Source: JAFGHJ01 sp964534175 | GTDB taxonomy: Bacteria > Hydrothermota > UBA3072 | Length of the DNA stretch: 43,162 nucleotides | Direction of reading: 5' to 3' | Assembly (NCBI GenBank): GCA_964534175.1 | Contig: CAZHNS010000022.1 | Coordinates: forward strand, 1 to 43,162 | Part shown: positions 1 to 8,900 of the stretch, in pieces | Layout of the letters: each line of letters opens with the position of its first letter | Numbering within the stretch: position 1 is the stretch's first letter | Made by a program: the position numbers and the translations under genes | The notes under the pieces: generated by a model | Database searches by the model: none | Told to the model about the DNA's origin: nothing | Seen by the model: the letters and a program-made list of their open reading frames with translations, nothing else

Positions 1-542
1 AATTTTACTTTGTATCCGAATTCTTCTGCTATTAGATGTGTAGTATCAAAATCTACATTTTGATTGATAGTAACTTGAAGTCCAAGTTTAAGACACGCTT
101 TTATAAGCTCATTTGCTGGTAAATTCATTTTTTTGGATAGTTCTTTAATTGAGTTTGCTTGATTTATTTCTATTAAATTTTTTTCGACTTTCTTTGATTC
201 TTTTTTTTCTTCTAACTTTTTTTTCTTTTCTTCTTTTTTTGATTTTTTGACTTTAGTTTCTTTTTTTACTTTTTTCTTTGCAGGTGTTTTCTTTTTTTTC
301 TTTTCGTCTTTTACTTTTTTTTCTTTTTTTGTTTGTTTAGATTTTTTACTTACTTCTTTTTTTGTTTTTTCGCCTTTAAGTTTTCCTTTTACTTTGTCGG
401 CTTCCTTTTTATTTATCGAAGAAAGAGCAGATTTTGCTTTGATGCCTTCTTCTTTTAGAATGTCAAGGAGTTCGTTATTTGAAATACTTAATTCTTTAGA
501 AAGTTCATATATTCTTATCTTTTGCTCTTTCTTTTTCGGCAT
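1..542 (-). CDS. infB: Translation initiation factor IF-2, N-terminal part (runs off window)
   Basis: IF-2 is the GTPase that brings initiator tRNA to the 30S subunit. Only the first 180 codons are present; the gene leaves the window at base 1. The ATG is at 542-540, with AAGGAG about 6 nt upstream inside the end of nusA. The start MPKKKEQKIRIYELSKEL is typical of the IF2_N module. A long Lys/Glu-rich linker follows (about residues 55-120), then a second IF2_N-like module with NSIKELSKKMNLP. The GTPase domain is not in the window. It starts 1 nt after the nusA stop, the classic nusA-infB arrangement, so the two are certainly co-transcribed. The poly-Lys linker explains the T-rich plus strand and a spurious plus-strand reading frame there. 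Confidence 0.93.
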   Translation of the reverse strand, partial: MPKKKEQKIRIYELSKELSISNNELLDILKEEGIKAKSALSSINKKEADKVKGKLKGEKTKKEVSKKSKQTKKEKKVKDEKKKKKTPAKKKVKKETKVKKSKKEEKKKKLEEKKESKKVEKNLIEINQANSIKELSKKMNLPANELIKACLKLGLQVTINQNVDFDTTHLIAEEFGYKVK

Positions 543-543
543 G

Positions 544-1818
544 TCACTCCTTATTTATTTGTTTATGTATGGATTTGTGGATTGCTTCTAATTTCTTTTT
601 TCCTATTCCTTTGATTTTACCAAGTTCTTCATCGCTTTTGGATAATATGTCCTGCGCGTTTTTTAATCCGTTTTTCTTAAGGATTTTTTTAATATGGTCA
701 GTTAAATCTAAATTATCTATAGTAATCTTACTTCTTTCCTCATCCTCTTTTTCTTTTCTGTATTCGCTTTTTACTTTTATTTCAATTTTCACATGTGTGA
801 GGTCTGAAGCTAGAGAGACATTCTCTCCTAATTTTCCGATAGCTCCGGTTAGTTCATCATCCGGAACTATACATAATACTTTATTTTCATCTATTTTTTT
901 AGATTCTACAACTTTTACCGGTGATAGAGCCTTTTCTGCATATTTTGCTTTATCTTTTTTCCAATGAACGACATCTACTCGTTCCCCGGAGAGTTCTCGT
1001 ACAATTGATTTTATTCTACTTCCTTTGTGTCCCACACATGAACCCACTGCATCAACTTTCTCGTTTTGAGAATAAACGGCGACTTTCGCACGAACTCCGG
1101 GTTTTCTTGCTATGTCTTTTATTTCAACTTTTGAATGAAGAACTTCAGGTATTTCAAATTCAAGAAGCCTTGCTACAAATTCTGGTTGAATTCTGGATAA
1201 ATACACTACTGGGCCTTTTATTCTTATTCTTTCTTCGTCTCCTTCTTCAGGGCTTGTAGTTATATTTTTTATAAGAGCTTTTATTTGCGAACCTCTTCTT
1301 AGTCGTTCATTTGGTATTTGTTCCTCTCTGGGGAGAAAGGCTTCAATATCTCCAATCTTAATATATGCTCCAGTAGAGTAAATTCGTGAAACAGTTCCAG
1401 AGACCAATTCTCCTCTTCTGTTTTTGTATTTTTCGTAAAGCATCTCTTTTTCATTCGTTTTTATACGCTGAATTAAAGTGTTTTTTACAATATTTATTGC
1501 ATTTCTTCCAAATTCGTCGACTGGTATTTCTTCTTTAAAGACTGATCCTACTTCTATTGTAGGTTTTATTTTCCTGGCTTCTTTAAGAGAAATTTCGGTA
1601 TCAGGATCTATAACCTTTTTTTTAACTGTTTTTATGAGATAAAGTTTTATATTCCCTGAGGCCTGAGATATTTCGCAACCGAGATTTTCAGCTCGCCCGT
1701 ATTTTTTTCTGGCTGCAGTTATTAGGCTTTCTTTAAGAGTTTCGAGCACAAATTCTTTACCTAAATCTCTTTCCGCCGCCAATTCCGTTAACATCGCCAC
1801 AATACCCTTATTTATCAT
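544..1818 (-). CDS. nusA: Transcription termination/antitermination factor NusA
   Basis: NusA binds RNA polymerase and nascent RNA, controlling pausing, termination and antitermination. The 424-residue protein shows the expected order: N-terminal RNAP-binding domain (about 1-125, starting MINKGIVAMLTELAAERD), an S1 domain (about 133-205, RGELVSGTVSRI), KH1 with a GHKG loop (VGSCVGHKGSRI), KH2 with a GKLG loop (GAIGKLGENVSLAS), then a charged linker and a helix-hairpin-helix-like tail ending KGIGKKKLEAIHKSI. The tail replaces the acidic repeats of E. coli NusA. The ATG overlaps the rimP stop as ATGA, and infB follows after 1 nt, so rimP-nusA-infB is one operon. The assignment is secure from domain order and context. 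Confidence 0.96.
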   Translation of the reverse strand: MINKGIVAMLTELAAERDLGKEFVLETLKESLITAARKKYGRAENLGCEISQASGNIKLYLIKTVKKKVIDPDTEISLKEARKIKPTIEVGSVFKEEIPVDEFGRNAINIVKNTLIQRIKTNEKEMLYEKYKNRRGELVSGTVSRIYSTGAYIKIGDIEAFLPREEQIPNERLRRGSQIKALIKNITTSPEEGDEERIRIKGPVVYLSRIQPEFVARLLEFEIPEVLHSKVEIKDIARKPGVRAKVAVYSQNEKVDAVGSCVGHKGSRIKSIVRELSGERVDVVHWKKDKAKYAEKALSPVKVVESKKIDENKVLCIVPDDELTGAIGKLGENVSLASDLTHVKIEIKVKSEYRKEKEDEERSKITIDNLDLTDHIKKILKKNGLKNAQDILSKSDEELGKIKGIGKKKLEAIHKSIHKQINKE

Positions 1819-2087
1819 CTTACCACCTTTTTTCCAATTCCGGGAGATGAAACCTCAATTCTGTAAGTTCCCGAGAAAAAGTCACAAACTTCTAGGTGCA
1901 CTGATACTTTTTGTGAAATATCTGCGCAATCATCAATTGTAATCCCTCCGGGTTTATCTACAAAAATTCTTAGCAAGTTAGTTCCATTATTGGTATCAAT
2001 ATTCAATTCCTGAAGACAAAAATCTTCTTTCATGCTAGAAAGCACTGAATTTATTTTTTCTTTCAATTTTTCTTTATTTCCTTTCAT
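1815..2087 (-). CDS. rimP: Ribosome maturation factor RimP, N-terminal domain only
   Basis: RimP assists 30S subunit maturation. The family signature is visible: LRIFVDKPGGITIDDCADIS, then YRIEVSSPGIGKKV. In ordinary RimP (about 150 residues) the SSPG motif leads into a C-terminal SH3-like domain. Here the protein stops six residues later, at 90 residues, and its TGA overlaps the nusA ATG (ATGA), so there is no room for the second domain. Because the overlap is a normal translational-coupling junction and the N-domain motifs are intact, this looks like a genuine single-domain form and not a frameshift, though an assembly deletion at the junction cannot be excluded. No clear ribosome site precedes the ATG at 2087. 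Confidence 0.85.
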   Translation of the reverse strand: MKGNKEKLKEKINSVLSSMKEDFCLQELNIDTNNGTNLLRIFVDKPGGITIDDCADISQKVSVHLEVCDFFSGTYRIEVSSPGIGKKVVR

Positions 2088-2446
2088 ATATTAAACTCTA
2101 ATTTTATTCATATTTTACATAATTAAAAGATGGGTAGACCCACCTTTTTTGCGCATCCACCCATTTTCTAATGATAATTTATATAAATCTTTACATAACG
2201 CAACCCCCTTAATATTTGTAATATTGGTGGTGAAATCTTTGTTTTTTGGAAAAAATATGAAGTCGAATTTTAGTTTTCTTAGTTAATTAAATATTGAAAA
2301 ATAAAAAGCAAAATGAATAACATAGTTGGTCTGTGGGTCGGTTAGTCTGTTAGTCTGTTTTTTTTTTACCCTCCAACACACCCACGCACTAACAATTTTT
2401 GATATGTGCTTGACAAAAGTATTGCAAGTAGTATTATTAACCCACT
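2088..2446. other. Intergenic region with phrase-like repeats, between divergent rimP and lysA
   Basis: No gene is visible in these 359 nt. The rimP side holds GATGGGTAGACCCACC followed by a T-run and a second ACCCAT word, giving a weak stem. Around 2293-2315 is an A-rich word (TTGAAAAATAAAAAGCAAAA) of the ATCAAAAT family. Around 2328-2360 is a tandem of GTCTGTTAGTCTG-like words followed by ten T. The last 37 nt hold the lysA promoter. I see no clear promoter for the minus-strand rimP operon. Confidence 0.5.
2410..2437 (+). promoter_or_regulatory. Promoter of lysA, leaderless layout
   Basis: TTGACA at 2410-2415, a 16-nt spacer, and TATTAT at 2432-2437. The -10 box ends 9 nt before the lysA ATG, so the transcript should start at or within about 3 nt of the start codon. 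No Shine-Dalgarno sequence is present. Confidence 0.75.
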
Positions 2447-3646
2447 ATGTTTGAACAAATTTTAAAGGATTTAGAAGGAATAAGAACACCTTATTATATT
2501 TATGATAGCAGGCTAATAGATAAAAAGGTTAATATTCTCAAGGAAAGTTTTGCCGACTTTGCGGACCTTTTTTTTGCAGTTAAAGCGAATACGTCTGTAT
2601 CAATTTTAAAGATTCTAAACGAGCAGGGCATTGGCGCAGAAGTTGTATCGCCTGGGGAGATTTTTATAGCTTTGAAGGCTGGGATTTTTCCTCGGAAAAT
2701 CCTCTATGATAGCCTTGCCAGAAAGGAAGAAGAGATAAATTATGCTATTGATAAGGGTATAAAATTTTTCAACTTTGAATCTCTTGACCAGGCTGTTCTC
2801 CTTGATAATTGCGCAAAGGATTCAAAGTTAAAAATTAATGCGTTTGTAAGAATAAATCCGGGAATATTTCCTAAGACGCATTCACATCTTTCAACGGGTT
2901 CTTCCTGGAGTAAATTTGGAATTCCGATTGAGGATTTAGATAAGGTATATGACGTTGCAAAGGATTTTAAATCGATTGAACTTGTTGGAGTGCATTATCA
3001 TATCGGTTCACAGTTGCTTACGCCCGAGCCTTATTTTGAAGCCCTGAGGAAGATGGAAAGTGCAGTAGAATTTTTTAATGAAAAGGGTTTAAGAATAAAA
3101 TATTTAAACCTTGGTGGAGGTTTTGGTATTTCTTATAAAGAAAATGAGAAAGAATTCGACCCCAGCACACTTACAGAAACTTACAGAAAAATTTCCGATA
3201 AATATGGAGTGCGTATATTCCTCGAACTGGGTAGATTTTTTGTTGCAGAATCAGGATTTATTATTACAAGAGTAATCGATGTTAAGGATAGGGAAGGAAT
3301 CCCTCTTTACGTAGTTGATTCAGGTATGAGTGATAATCCACGTCCTGCCATTTATGATGCGTACCATCATATAGAATCTCTTTTTGAAAAAACCGGAAAG
3401 AAATGTAAAGCCCGAGTTGTTGGTCCTATATGCGAGAATTCGGACGAATTCGGTACTTATGAACTTCCGCAACTTAAAATAGGTGATTTTCTTATTATTC
3501 AAAGCTGTGGGGCCTATACGAGAACAATGGCTTCTAATTATAACGGAAGACTTTTTCCCGCAGAATATTTGTACGACGGGAAAGAACTAAAACAAATTAG
3601 GGAAATACAGCAGTTAGAAGGATTAATAACGAACGAAAAATTGTAG
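2447..3646 (+). CDS. lysA: Diaminopimelate decarboxylase
   Basis: A group IV PLP-dependent decarboxylase of 399 residues, predicted to convert meso-diaminopimelate to lysine in the cytoplasm. The PLP lysine lies in FFAVKANTS (Lys46). The barrel shows HYHIGSQL, the phosphate-binding LGGGFGIS, and ELGRFFVAESG. The C-terminal domain carries NPRPAIYDAYHHI and GPICENSDEF, which favour diaminopimelate over ornithine as substrate, and ends with a CGAYTRTMASNYNGR-type motif. Ornithine decarboxylase has a related fold and is the main alternative. The gene stands alone behind its own leaderless promoter. The window also holds dapL (34162-35388), so lysine synthesis by the aminotransferase route is consistent. 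Confidence 0.88.
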   Translation: MFEQILKDLEGIRTPYYIYDSRLIDKKVNILKESFADFADLFFAVKANTSVSILKILNEQGIGAEVVSPGEIFIALKAGIFPRKILYDSLARKEEEINYAIDKGIKFFNFESLDQAVLLDNCAKDSKLKINAFVRINPGIFPKTHSHLSTGSSWSKFGIPIEDLDKVYDVAKDFKSIELVGVHYHIGSQLLTPEPYFEALRKMESAVEFFNEKGLRIKYLNLGGGFGISYKENEKEFDPSTLTETYRKISDKYGVRIFLELGRFFVAESGFIITRVIDVKDREGIPLYVVDSGMSDNPRPAIYDAYHHIESLFEKTGKKCKARVVGPICENSDEFGTYELPQLKIGDFLIIQSCGAYTRTMASNYNGRLFPAEYLYDGKELKQIREIQQLEGLITNEKL

Positions 3647-3655
3647 GGTTTCAAT

Positions 3656-3706
3656 TAACCACGAAACACACTAAATTTTTTATTGTTGCTTTTTTACTAA
3701 AACCTA
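3656..3706 (+). repeat. Left arm of a 51-nt long-range inverted repeat flanking pyk-ogt
   Basis: Beginning TAACCACGAAACACACTAAA and ending CTAAAACCTA, this matches the reverse complement of 5795-5845 at 50 of 51 positions (single A/T difference at 3661). CCTAA-type words follow at 3697-3728 and 3763-3795. A looser relative in the orientation of the right arm lies at 37149-37209. Confidence 0.9.
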
Positions 3707-3808
3707 ACACCTAAGACCTAAAACCTAATTACTCACACAGAGGATTTATTTTTTTGTTTTATTCTAACTCCTAACTTCCAACTTCTAACTTCTATTGAAA
3801 AGAAATGC

Positions 3809-3836
3809 TTGACAAAGTGTCTTTAATGCTTATATC
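3809..3836 (+). promoter_or_regulatory. Promoter of pyruvate kinase gene
   Basis: TTGACA at 3809-3814 and TATATC at 3831-3836 (spacer 16); TATCAT at 3833-3838 is an alternative -10. The ATG lies at 3855, giving a leader of roughly 9 nt with no convincing ribosome-binding site. Confidence 0.65.
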
Positions 3837-3854
3837 ATATACAAAGAGAAATTT

Positions 3855-5294
3855 ATGAGAAAGACTAAAATAATAGCCACAATCGGTCCTTCGTCCGAAG
3901 ACAAAAAAGTTATTAAACATATGGTAGAAAGCGGACTTAATATTGCCCGGCTTAATTTTTCACATCGAACACAGGAACAGGCGAAAACCACTTACAAAAA
4001 TTTAAGAAAGGTAGCACCTCATATAGGAATCATGATGGATACTCAGGGTCCGGAAGTTAGGCTTGGCAGGATAAAGGCAGGTACCGAGTTGCTGGGGGGA
4101 AGGGAAGTTGAACTATCAGCAGATGATATTCTTGGGGATGAAGGGAAATTGCCAGTAGATTATCCGGGATTATTTGATTATTTAAAAAAGGGTGATACAA
4201 TCCTGATATCAGATGGTAGCTTAGAACTTAGAGTTGAAAAAGTTACTAGTTCTTCTGTTAAATGCCGAGTGGTTTACGGAGGTAAAATATCTTCGAAGAA
4301 ATCTGTTAATATACCTGGTAAAGATATAGGACTGTTTGCTCCCACAAAGAAGGATCTGGAGAATATCAGGTTCGGTGCCAGATTGGGTTTTGATTTTGTG
4401 GCAGCTTCTTTCGTTAAGAATCAGAAAGATATAAAAAAAATAAGAGCAGTTTTGAAAAGAGAAAAATCAAGTATGCAGATTATTGCCAAAATAGAACATG
4501 TAGAAGCGGTGAGAAATCTGGATGGGATCCTTGAAGCTTCGGATGCAATTATGATAGCAAGAGGAGACCTTGGAGTCGAAGTTCCCGCTTCAGATGTACC
4601 GCTTTTACAGAAGACTATAATACGTAAGTGTTTGGAGAACGAAAAACCGGTTATAGTCGCTACGCAAATGTTAATGTCTATGACCGAACATCCGAGAGCA
4701 ACGAGAGCAGAGGTTTCAGATGTTGCCAATGCTGTTGAAGACGGTGCGGATGCTGTTATGTTATCTGAGGAGACTGCTGTAGGTAAATATCCTGTAAAAT
4801 CTGTTCAATTTATGGCAGAGACGATTCAAAAAATGGAGGAATACTTACATGGTAGATTGCCGGATGCTTTGAAATCCGGGAAAAGCGATATAGCCGATAT
4901 TATAGCGAAAAATGTTTGGCAGGCTGCAAGAGATAGCTCAGCTAAATTTATAATTGCGCATACTTCTTCAGGTTATACTGCGAGAAAAATTGCAAAATTC
5001 AGACCTGATATCGATATACTTGCATTTACTGACAAGGAAATTGTGGGGAGACAGATGAATCTTATCTGGGGCGTTAGACCTTTTTTGGCTAAGTTTTATA
5101 AGCATGTTGATGATATGTTATGTGATTCAGCTAAATTCTTGTATAAAAAGGGTTTGGTTAAAGAAAAAGACATCCTTATTTTGACGGCAGGAGAACCTGT
5201 TGCGGTTTCGGGTAGCACTAATATGATGGAAGTTAGAAAAGTTAAGTCTCTTTTAGATCAAAGAAAAAGTTCTCTTGGTACAAAGAGAAAGTAG
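3855..5294 (+). CDS. pyk: Pyruvate kinase
   Basis: Catalyses phosphoenolpyruvate + ADP to pyruvate + ATP, the last step of glycolysis. At 479 residues it has the usual length. Landmarks: N-terminal KTKIIATIGPSS, MMDTQGPEVRLG, the B-domain (about 70-165), the catalytic IIAKIEHVEAVRNL with the essential lysine, MIARGDLGVEVP, and VIVATQMLMSM. A C-terminal allosteric-type domain follows (about 345-479), with FIIAHTSSGYTARKIAKFRP and DILILTAGEPV. Its 3' end overlaps the next gene by 20 nt. Together with fumarase and malic enzyme it forms a pyruvate/C4 node in this window. No extra PEP-utiliser domain is fused at the C-terminus. Confidence 0.96.
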   Translation: MRKTKIIATIGPSSEDKKVIKHMVESGLNIARLNFSHRTQEQAKTTYKNLRKVAPHIGIMMDTQGPEVRLGRIKAGTELLGGREVELSADDILGDEGKLPVDYPGLFDYLKKGDTILISDGSLELRVEKVTSSSVKCRVVYGGKISSKKSVNIPGKDIGLFAPTKKDLENIRFGARLGFDFVAASFVKNQKDIKKIRAVLKREKSSMQIIAKIEHVEAVRNLDGILEASDAIMIARGDLGVEVPASDVPLLQKTIIRKCLENEKPVIVATQMLMSMTEHPRATRAEVSDVANAVEDGADAVMLSEETAVGKYPVKSVQFMAETIQKMEEYLHGRLPDALKSGKSDIADIIAKNVWQAARDSSAKFIIAHTSSGYTARKIAKFRPDIDILAFTDKEIVGRQMNLIWGVRPFLAKFYKHVDDMLCDSAKFLYKKGLVKEKDILILTAGEPVAVSGSTNMMEVRKVKSLLDQRKSSLGTKRK

Positions 5295-5790
5295 TAAAAC
5301 TTTATTTTGGAATCAAATTAAATCTCCTGTTGGAGACGTTTTTTTTGTTTGGAAAGAAGAAGGTGTTCTTATTGTCAGTTTCATTGAAGGTGATTATTCG
5401 GAAAAATTGAACGATTTTATTAAGAGTGATTTTAGAATAATGCGATCCGATTCTACGTTGGAAAGGCAACTTAAAGAGTACTTTAATGGTGTACGCAGAG
5501 AATTCGGCCTTAAACTTATAATGAATGGCACTCCATATCAAAAGAGGGTTTGGAAAGAGTTATTGAGTGTGTCTTACGGGGAAACCGTTTCTTATGGAGA
5601 ACTTGCGAGAAGAATTGGTAATCCAAATGGTGCACGTAGTGTCGGTATGGCTGTGCATTTAAATCCCATAGGAATAATTATTCCCTGCCATCGGGTAATA
5701 AGAAGTTCGGGTGAAATTGGCGGATACGCAAGCGGGGTATTTAGAAAAAAATGGCTGCTTGAACATGAGAGAAAACACTTTAGGTGTTAG
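5275..5790 (+). CDS. ogt: Methylated-DNA--[protein]-cysteine S-methyltransferase
   Basis: Repairs O6-alkylguanine by transferring the alkyl group to its own cysteine. The active-site motif IIPCHRVI places the acceptor at Cys138. Upstream are the helix-turn-helix DNA-binding region TPYQKRVWKELLSVSYGETV, YGELARRIG, and the arginine finger in GARSVG (Arg121). At 171 residues it is an Ogt-type single-domain protein, without the Ada N-domain. The start appears to be TTG at 5275, overlapping pyk by 20 nt; no ATG or GTG offers a better start upstream of the conserved region, and the ribosome site is weak. Co-transcription with pyk is likely, perhaps by translational coupling. Confidence 0.9.
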   Translation: MVQRESSKTLFWNQIKSPVGDVFFVWKEEGVLIVSFIEGDYSEKLNDFIKSDFRIMRSDSTLERQLKEYFNGVRREFGLKLIMNGTPYQKRVWKELLSVSYGETVSYGELARRIGNPNGARSVGMAVHLNPIGIIIPCHRVIRSSGEIGGYASGVFRKKWLLEHERKHFRC

Positions 5791-5794
5791 GTCT

Positions 5795-5845
5795 TAGGTT
5801 TTAGTAAAAAAGCAACAATAAAAAATTTAGTGTGTTTCGAGGTTA
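5795..5845 (-). repeat. Right arm of the 51-nt inverted repeat flanking pyk-ogt
   Basis: Reverse-complement partner of 3656-3706 (50/51 identical). It is followed at 5858-5886 by a TGTGTCTTAGTGTCTTTGTGG word whose reverse complement recurs near 13073-13100. Just before it, 5782-5794 reads as GGTGTTAGGTCTT, a CCTAA-family word in reverse. Confidence 0.9.
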
Positions 5846-5899
5846 AATAATTTTGTTTTTTTGTGTCTTAGTGTCTTTGTGGCTATCTTTTTTTTCGAC

Positions 5900-5928
5900 T
5901 TGACTGACTCAGTGTAACCAATTATAAT
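5900..5928 (+). promoter_or_regulatory. Leaderless promoter of the C25 protease gene
   Basis: TTGACT at 5900-5905, a 17-nt spacer, and TATAAT at 5923-5928. The ATG at 5936 is only 7 nt beyond the -10 box, so the message should begin at the start codon. Confidence 0.75.
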
Positions 5929-5935
5929 TATAAAT

Positions 5936-8900
5936 ATGATATTAATTTTTTTAACCCTTAGTAATTGGGTAAGTCTTCAGTCAAACAACACAAAAAATAT
6001 TCAGTGTGATGTATCTGGAAATGGTTATGAAAATACAAGCATAGAATTTACTATCCCTGGTTTTTATCTTGATACTGTTGTGATTGATGGAAAAGGTTAT
6101 TCAGGAATTTCCATGCCCGGTGTTGTTGATTATATAAGAAAGGGGTATCCCAGGCTTCCCAGAATTGCTAAAAGCGTAATCATTACCGATGATAAGGCAA
6201 TGAAATTGAGGGTTATAAGGGAAGAAGGGATAAGAATAAAAGCGTTACCGGTTATGCCTTCTAAAGGGAATATTTTAAGAAGTGTTTCTCCTGCTTCTGT
6301 TCCCTACACTTTTAGCGATTTCTATTCGTCGAGAGATGTGTTTCCGGCAGAAGTAACAGGTATTTCGGAACCTTTTATTATGAGAGACTTTAGAGGGGTG
6401 ACCGTTTATGTTAACCCTGTACGTTATGACGCTAGTAGTGGAGAGCTTATAGTGCTTAAAAAATTAGTTGTTGAGGTTTATTCTGAAGGTTTTTCCTTAT
6501 CAAATATTAAAAGTAGCTCCGGGAAGAAATACATTTCGCCGTCGGTTGAGAATTTATACAAGGATTTCTTTATCAACTATTCGCAGGAGAAATTAAGATA
6601 TGATATGATAGAAGAAGATGCCGGCAGGATGATTATAATATGTGCTGATCAGTATATTCCTGAAATGGATTCTTTTTTGATATGGAAAAGGAGAAAGGGT
6701 ATTCCGACTGATTTATATAGTTTGTCATCTGTAGGTAGCGACACTGCTTCTATTAGAAATTTTATTCAGAACCATTATGACAGTTTAGGTGTTACTTTTT
6801 GTTTGCTTGTTGGTGATGGAGATGAACTCCCGCCTCTTGTTGGTAATGTTGGAAGGGCATTTGGGGAAGATGCTGATCCTGTTTATGCTTATACGGACGG
6901 AGATGATTATTATCCGGATCTTTTTATAGGCAGATTCTCATCCAACGGGGGAGAAGCTGATAATATTAGAAATCAAGTTATGCGTAGTGTAAGATATGAA
7001 AGAAATCCGGAAGATGGAGGAGACTGGTATAACAGAGGTCTTATGGTAGCAAGTGATGAAAGTGATGATTACGATTCAATTATGGATAAGGATAGATGTG
7101 AATGGCTGAAAGATACTTTGATTAACAATATTTCTCCTTATTTTACATATACTTCTATTGATTCGAGTTATGACCCATGGGGTTCTGTTTCTCTTATTTC
7201 AAGTGTTATAAATTCTGGAGTTTCTATTGTAAACTATATCGGACATGGGTATAGATACGGATGGCAAAGCGGAGGAGGATTTTACGTAAATAATATAGAA
7301 AATCTAACTAATTATTGGATGTTGCCTCATGTGATTTCTGTGGGTTGCCGAGTTGGAGATTTCAAAAACTATGATTGTTTTTCTGAAGCAGCAATGACTG
7401 CTGGCACACCGGAGGCTCCTACAGGATTTATTGTAACATTGGGTCCAACTATAGATCAAACATGGATTCCTCCCTGTATAGGACAGGAAGGTGCCGTTAA
7501 TCTGCTTGCGCATTACCAGGCGAATACTGCCGGAGGTATATATTTTAATGGGCTTTGCTATATGATTGAGCAATATGGTGGAGATACATGCGATTTTGGA
7601 GTTGAAATTGCTCAAACATGGCATATTTTCGGTGATCCTTCTCTTCAACTCAGAACAGATGTTCCCCGTGAATTCAGGGTCGATAAGGTCCTGGCTAATT
7701 TTCTTGATTCTTTGGTTTGCGGTGTAAATGTCTATGAAGAGGATTCAATAACTCCAGTTGAAAATGCTATGGTATCTTTTTGTAGCAAAGAAAATTCACT
7801 CCTAGCATCAGGATATACAAATTCTGCAGGTCATTATAAATTTAAACTTGACTCAACCAATTTTATACAAGGTGAATATGTCTATCTAACGGTGACTGAT
7901 TTTAATTATAAACCCTATTTGGATTCAACAACTCTTATGAGTATTGTATTTTCTCCTGAGTCTGTAGAAGTTAATGTTCCCACAGAAGTAGAAATATTAA
8001 CGTGCAACGGTTTGGAGGTTGTAATTGATGGTTATGGTTTTTGGGCTTGTGATACCACGGATGAATCTGGTAGAGCAATCATAAATATTAACGCTCCTTA
8101 TGGTGGAGAACTTCAGGTTTCGTTTTTTGATACTTCTGAAGCAAGATTGTTCTATAAGAAAACACTTCCTGTTTTTGGAGCTATGGACTTATCTGCTCCC
8201 TCTATTGAGGCTTCTTGTGATGAAATAGGAGTTTCCGGTGGTTTTATGCCAGGATTTTCGGGTAGAATTATTGGGTCGGCTGATTCATTATCTTTTTCAA
8301 TGTTTATAAGGGGAGCCGGTTTTGATACTTCTTTTTTTGCTCCGGATGGTTTTTTGGAAAGAGATTTAGTATTTGAAGAATTGGGAGAAGTTGAAGTAAC
8401 GCTTGGGAAAACGGGTTACAATGTTTATCAGAAAGTATTTCCTGTTATTAATTATAGGGGATGGCTTGAGGGTTATGTTATTAGCGGAGCTGATTCTGTA
8501 AACGGAATAAAATTAAAGGTTTATAATGCCGGTGCTGATACCGGATCTATCGCACCTGTTGTTGTCATCTCCAATGATAATGGATTTTATGAATTAGAGG
8601 ATTCTTTATTGTGCGGATACTATGATGTTTACGTAGCAGGTATTGGATATCAGAGTCAGTTATATCCGATAACCGTTGAAAATTCAAGCAATAATGTTGA
8701 CTTCACTATACCTCCAGAGTCTTACTCTATTGATTTATCTACATTAATTAATGGAAATTATTTAGAAGTAAAATACAGCCTCCCACAGGAAACGAATGTT
8801 GAATTTATTGTCTTTGACGCTTTGGGACGAAAAATTACGTCTGAATTAGAAATGAGAAATTTCGGTAACTTCACACAAATTATAGATATGCAAGATTTTT

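Noticed and set aside
247..1259. Plus-strand frames opposite infB and nusA
   Set aside because: Low-complexity Phe/Ser-rich shadows of the Lys/Glu-rich minus-strand genes.
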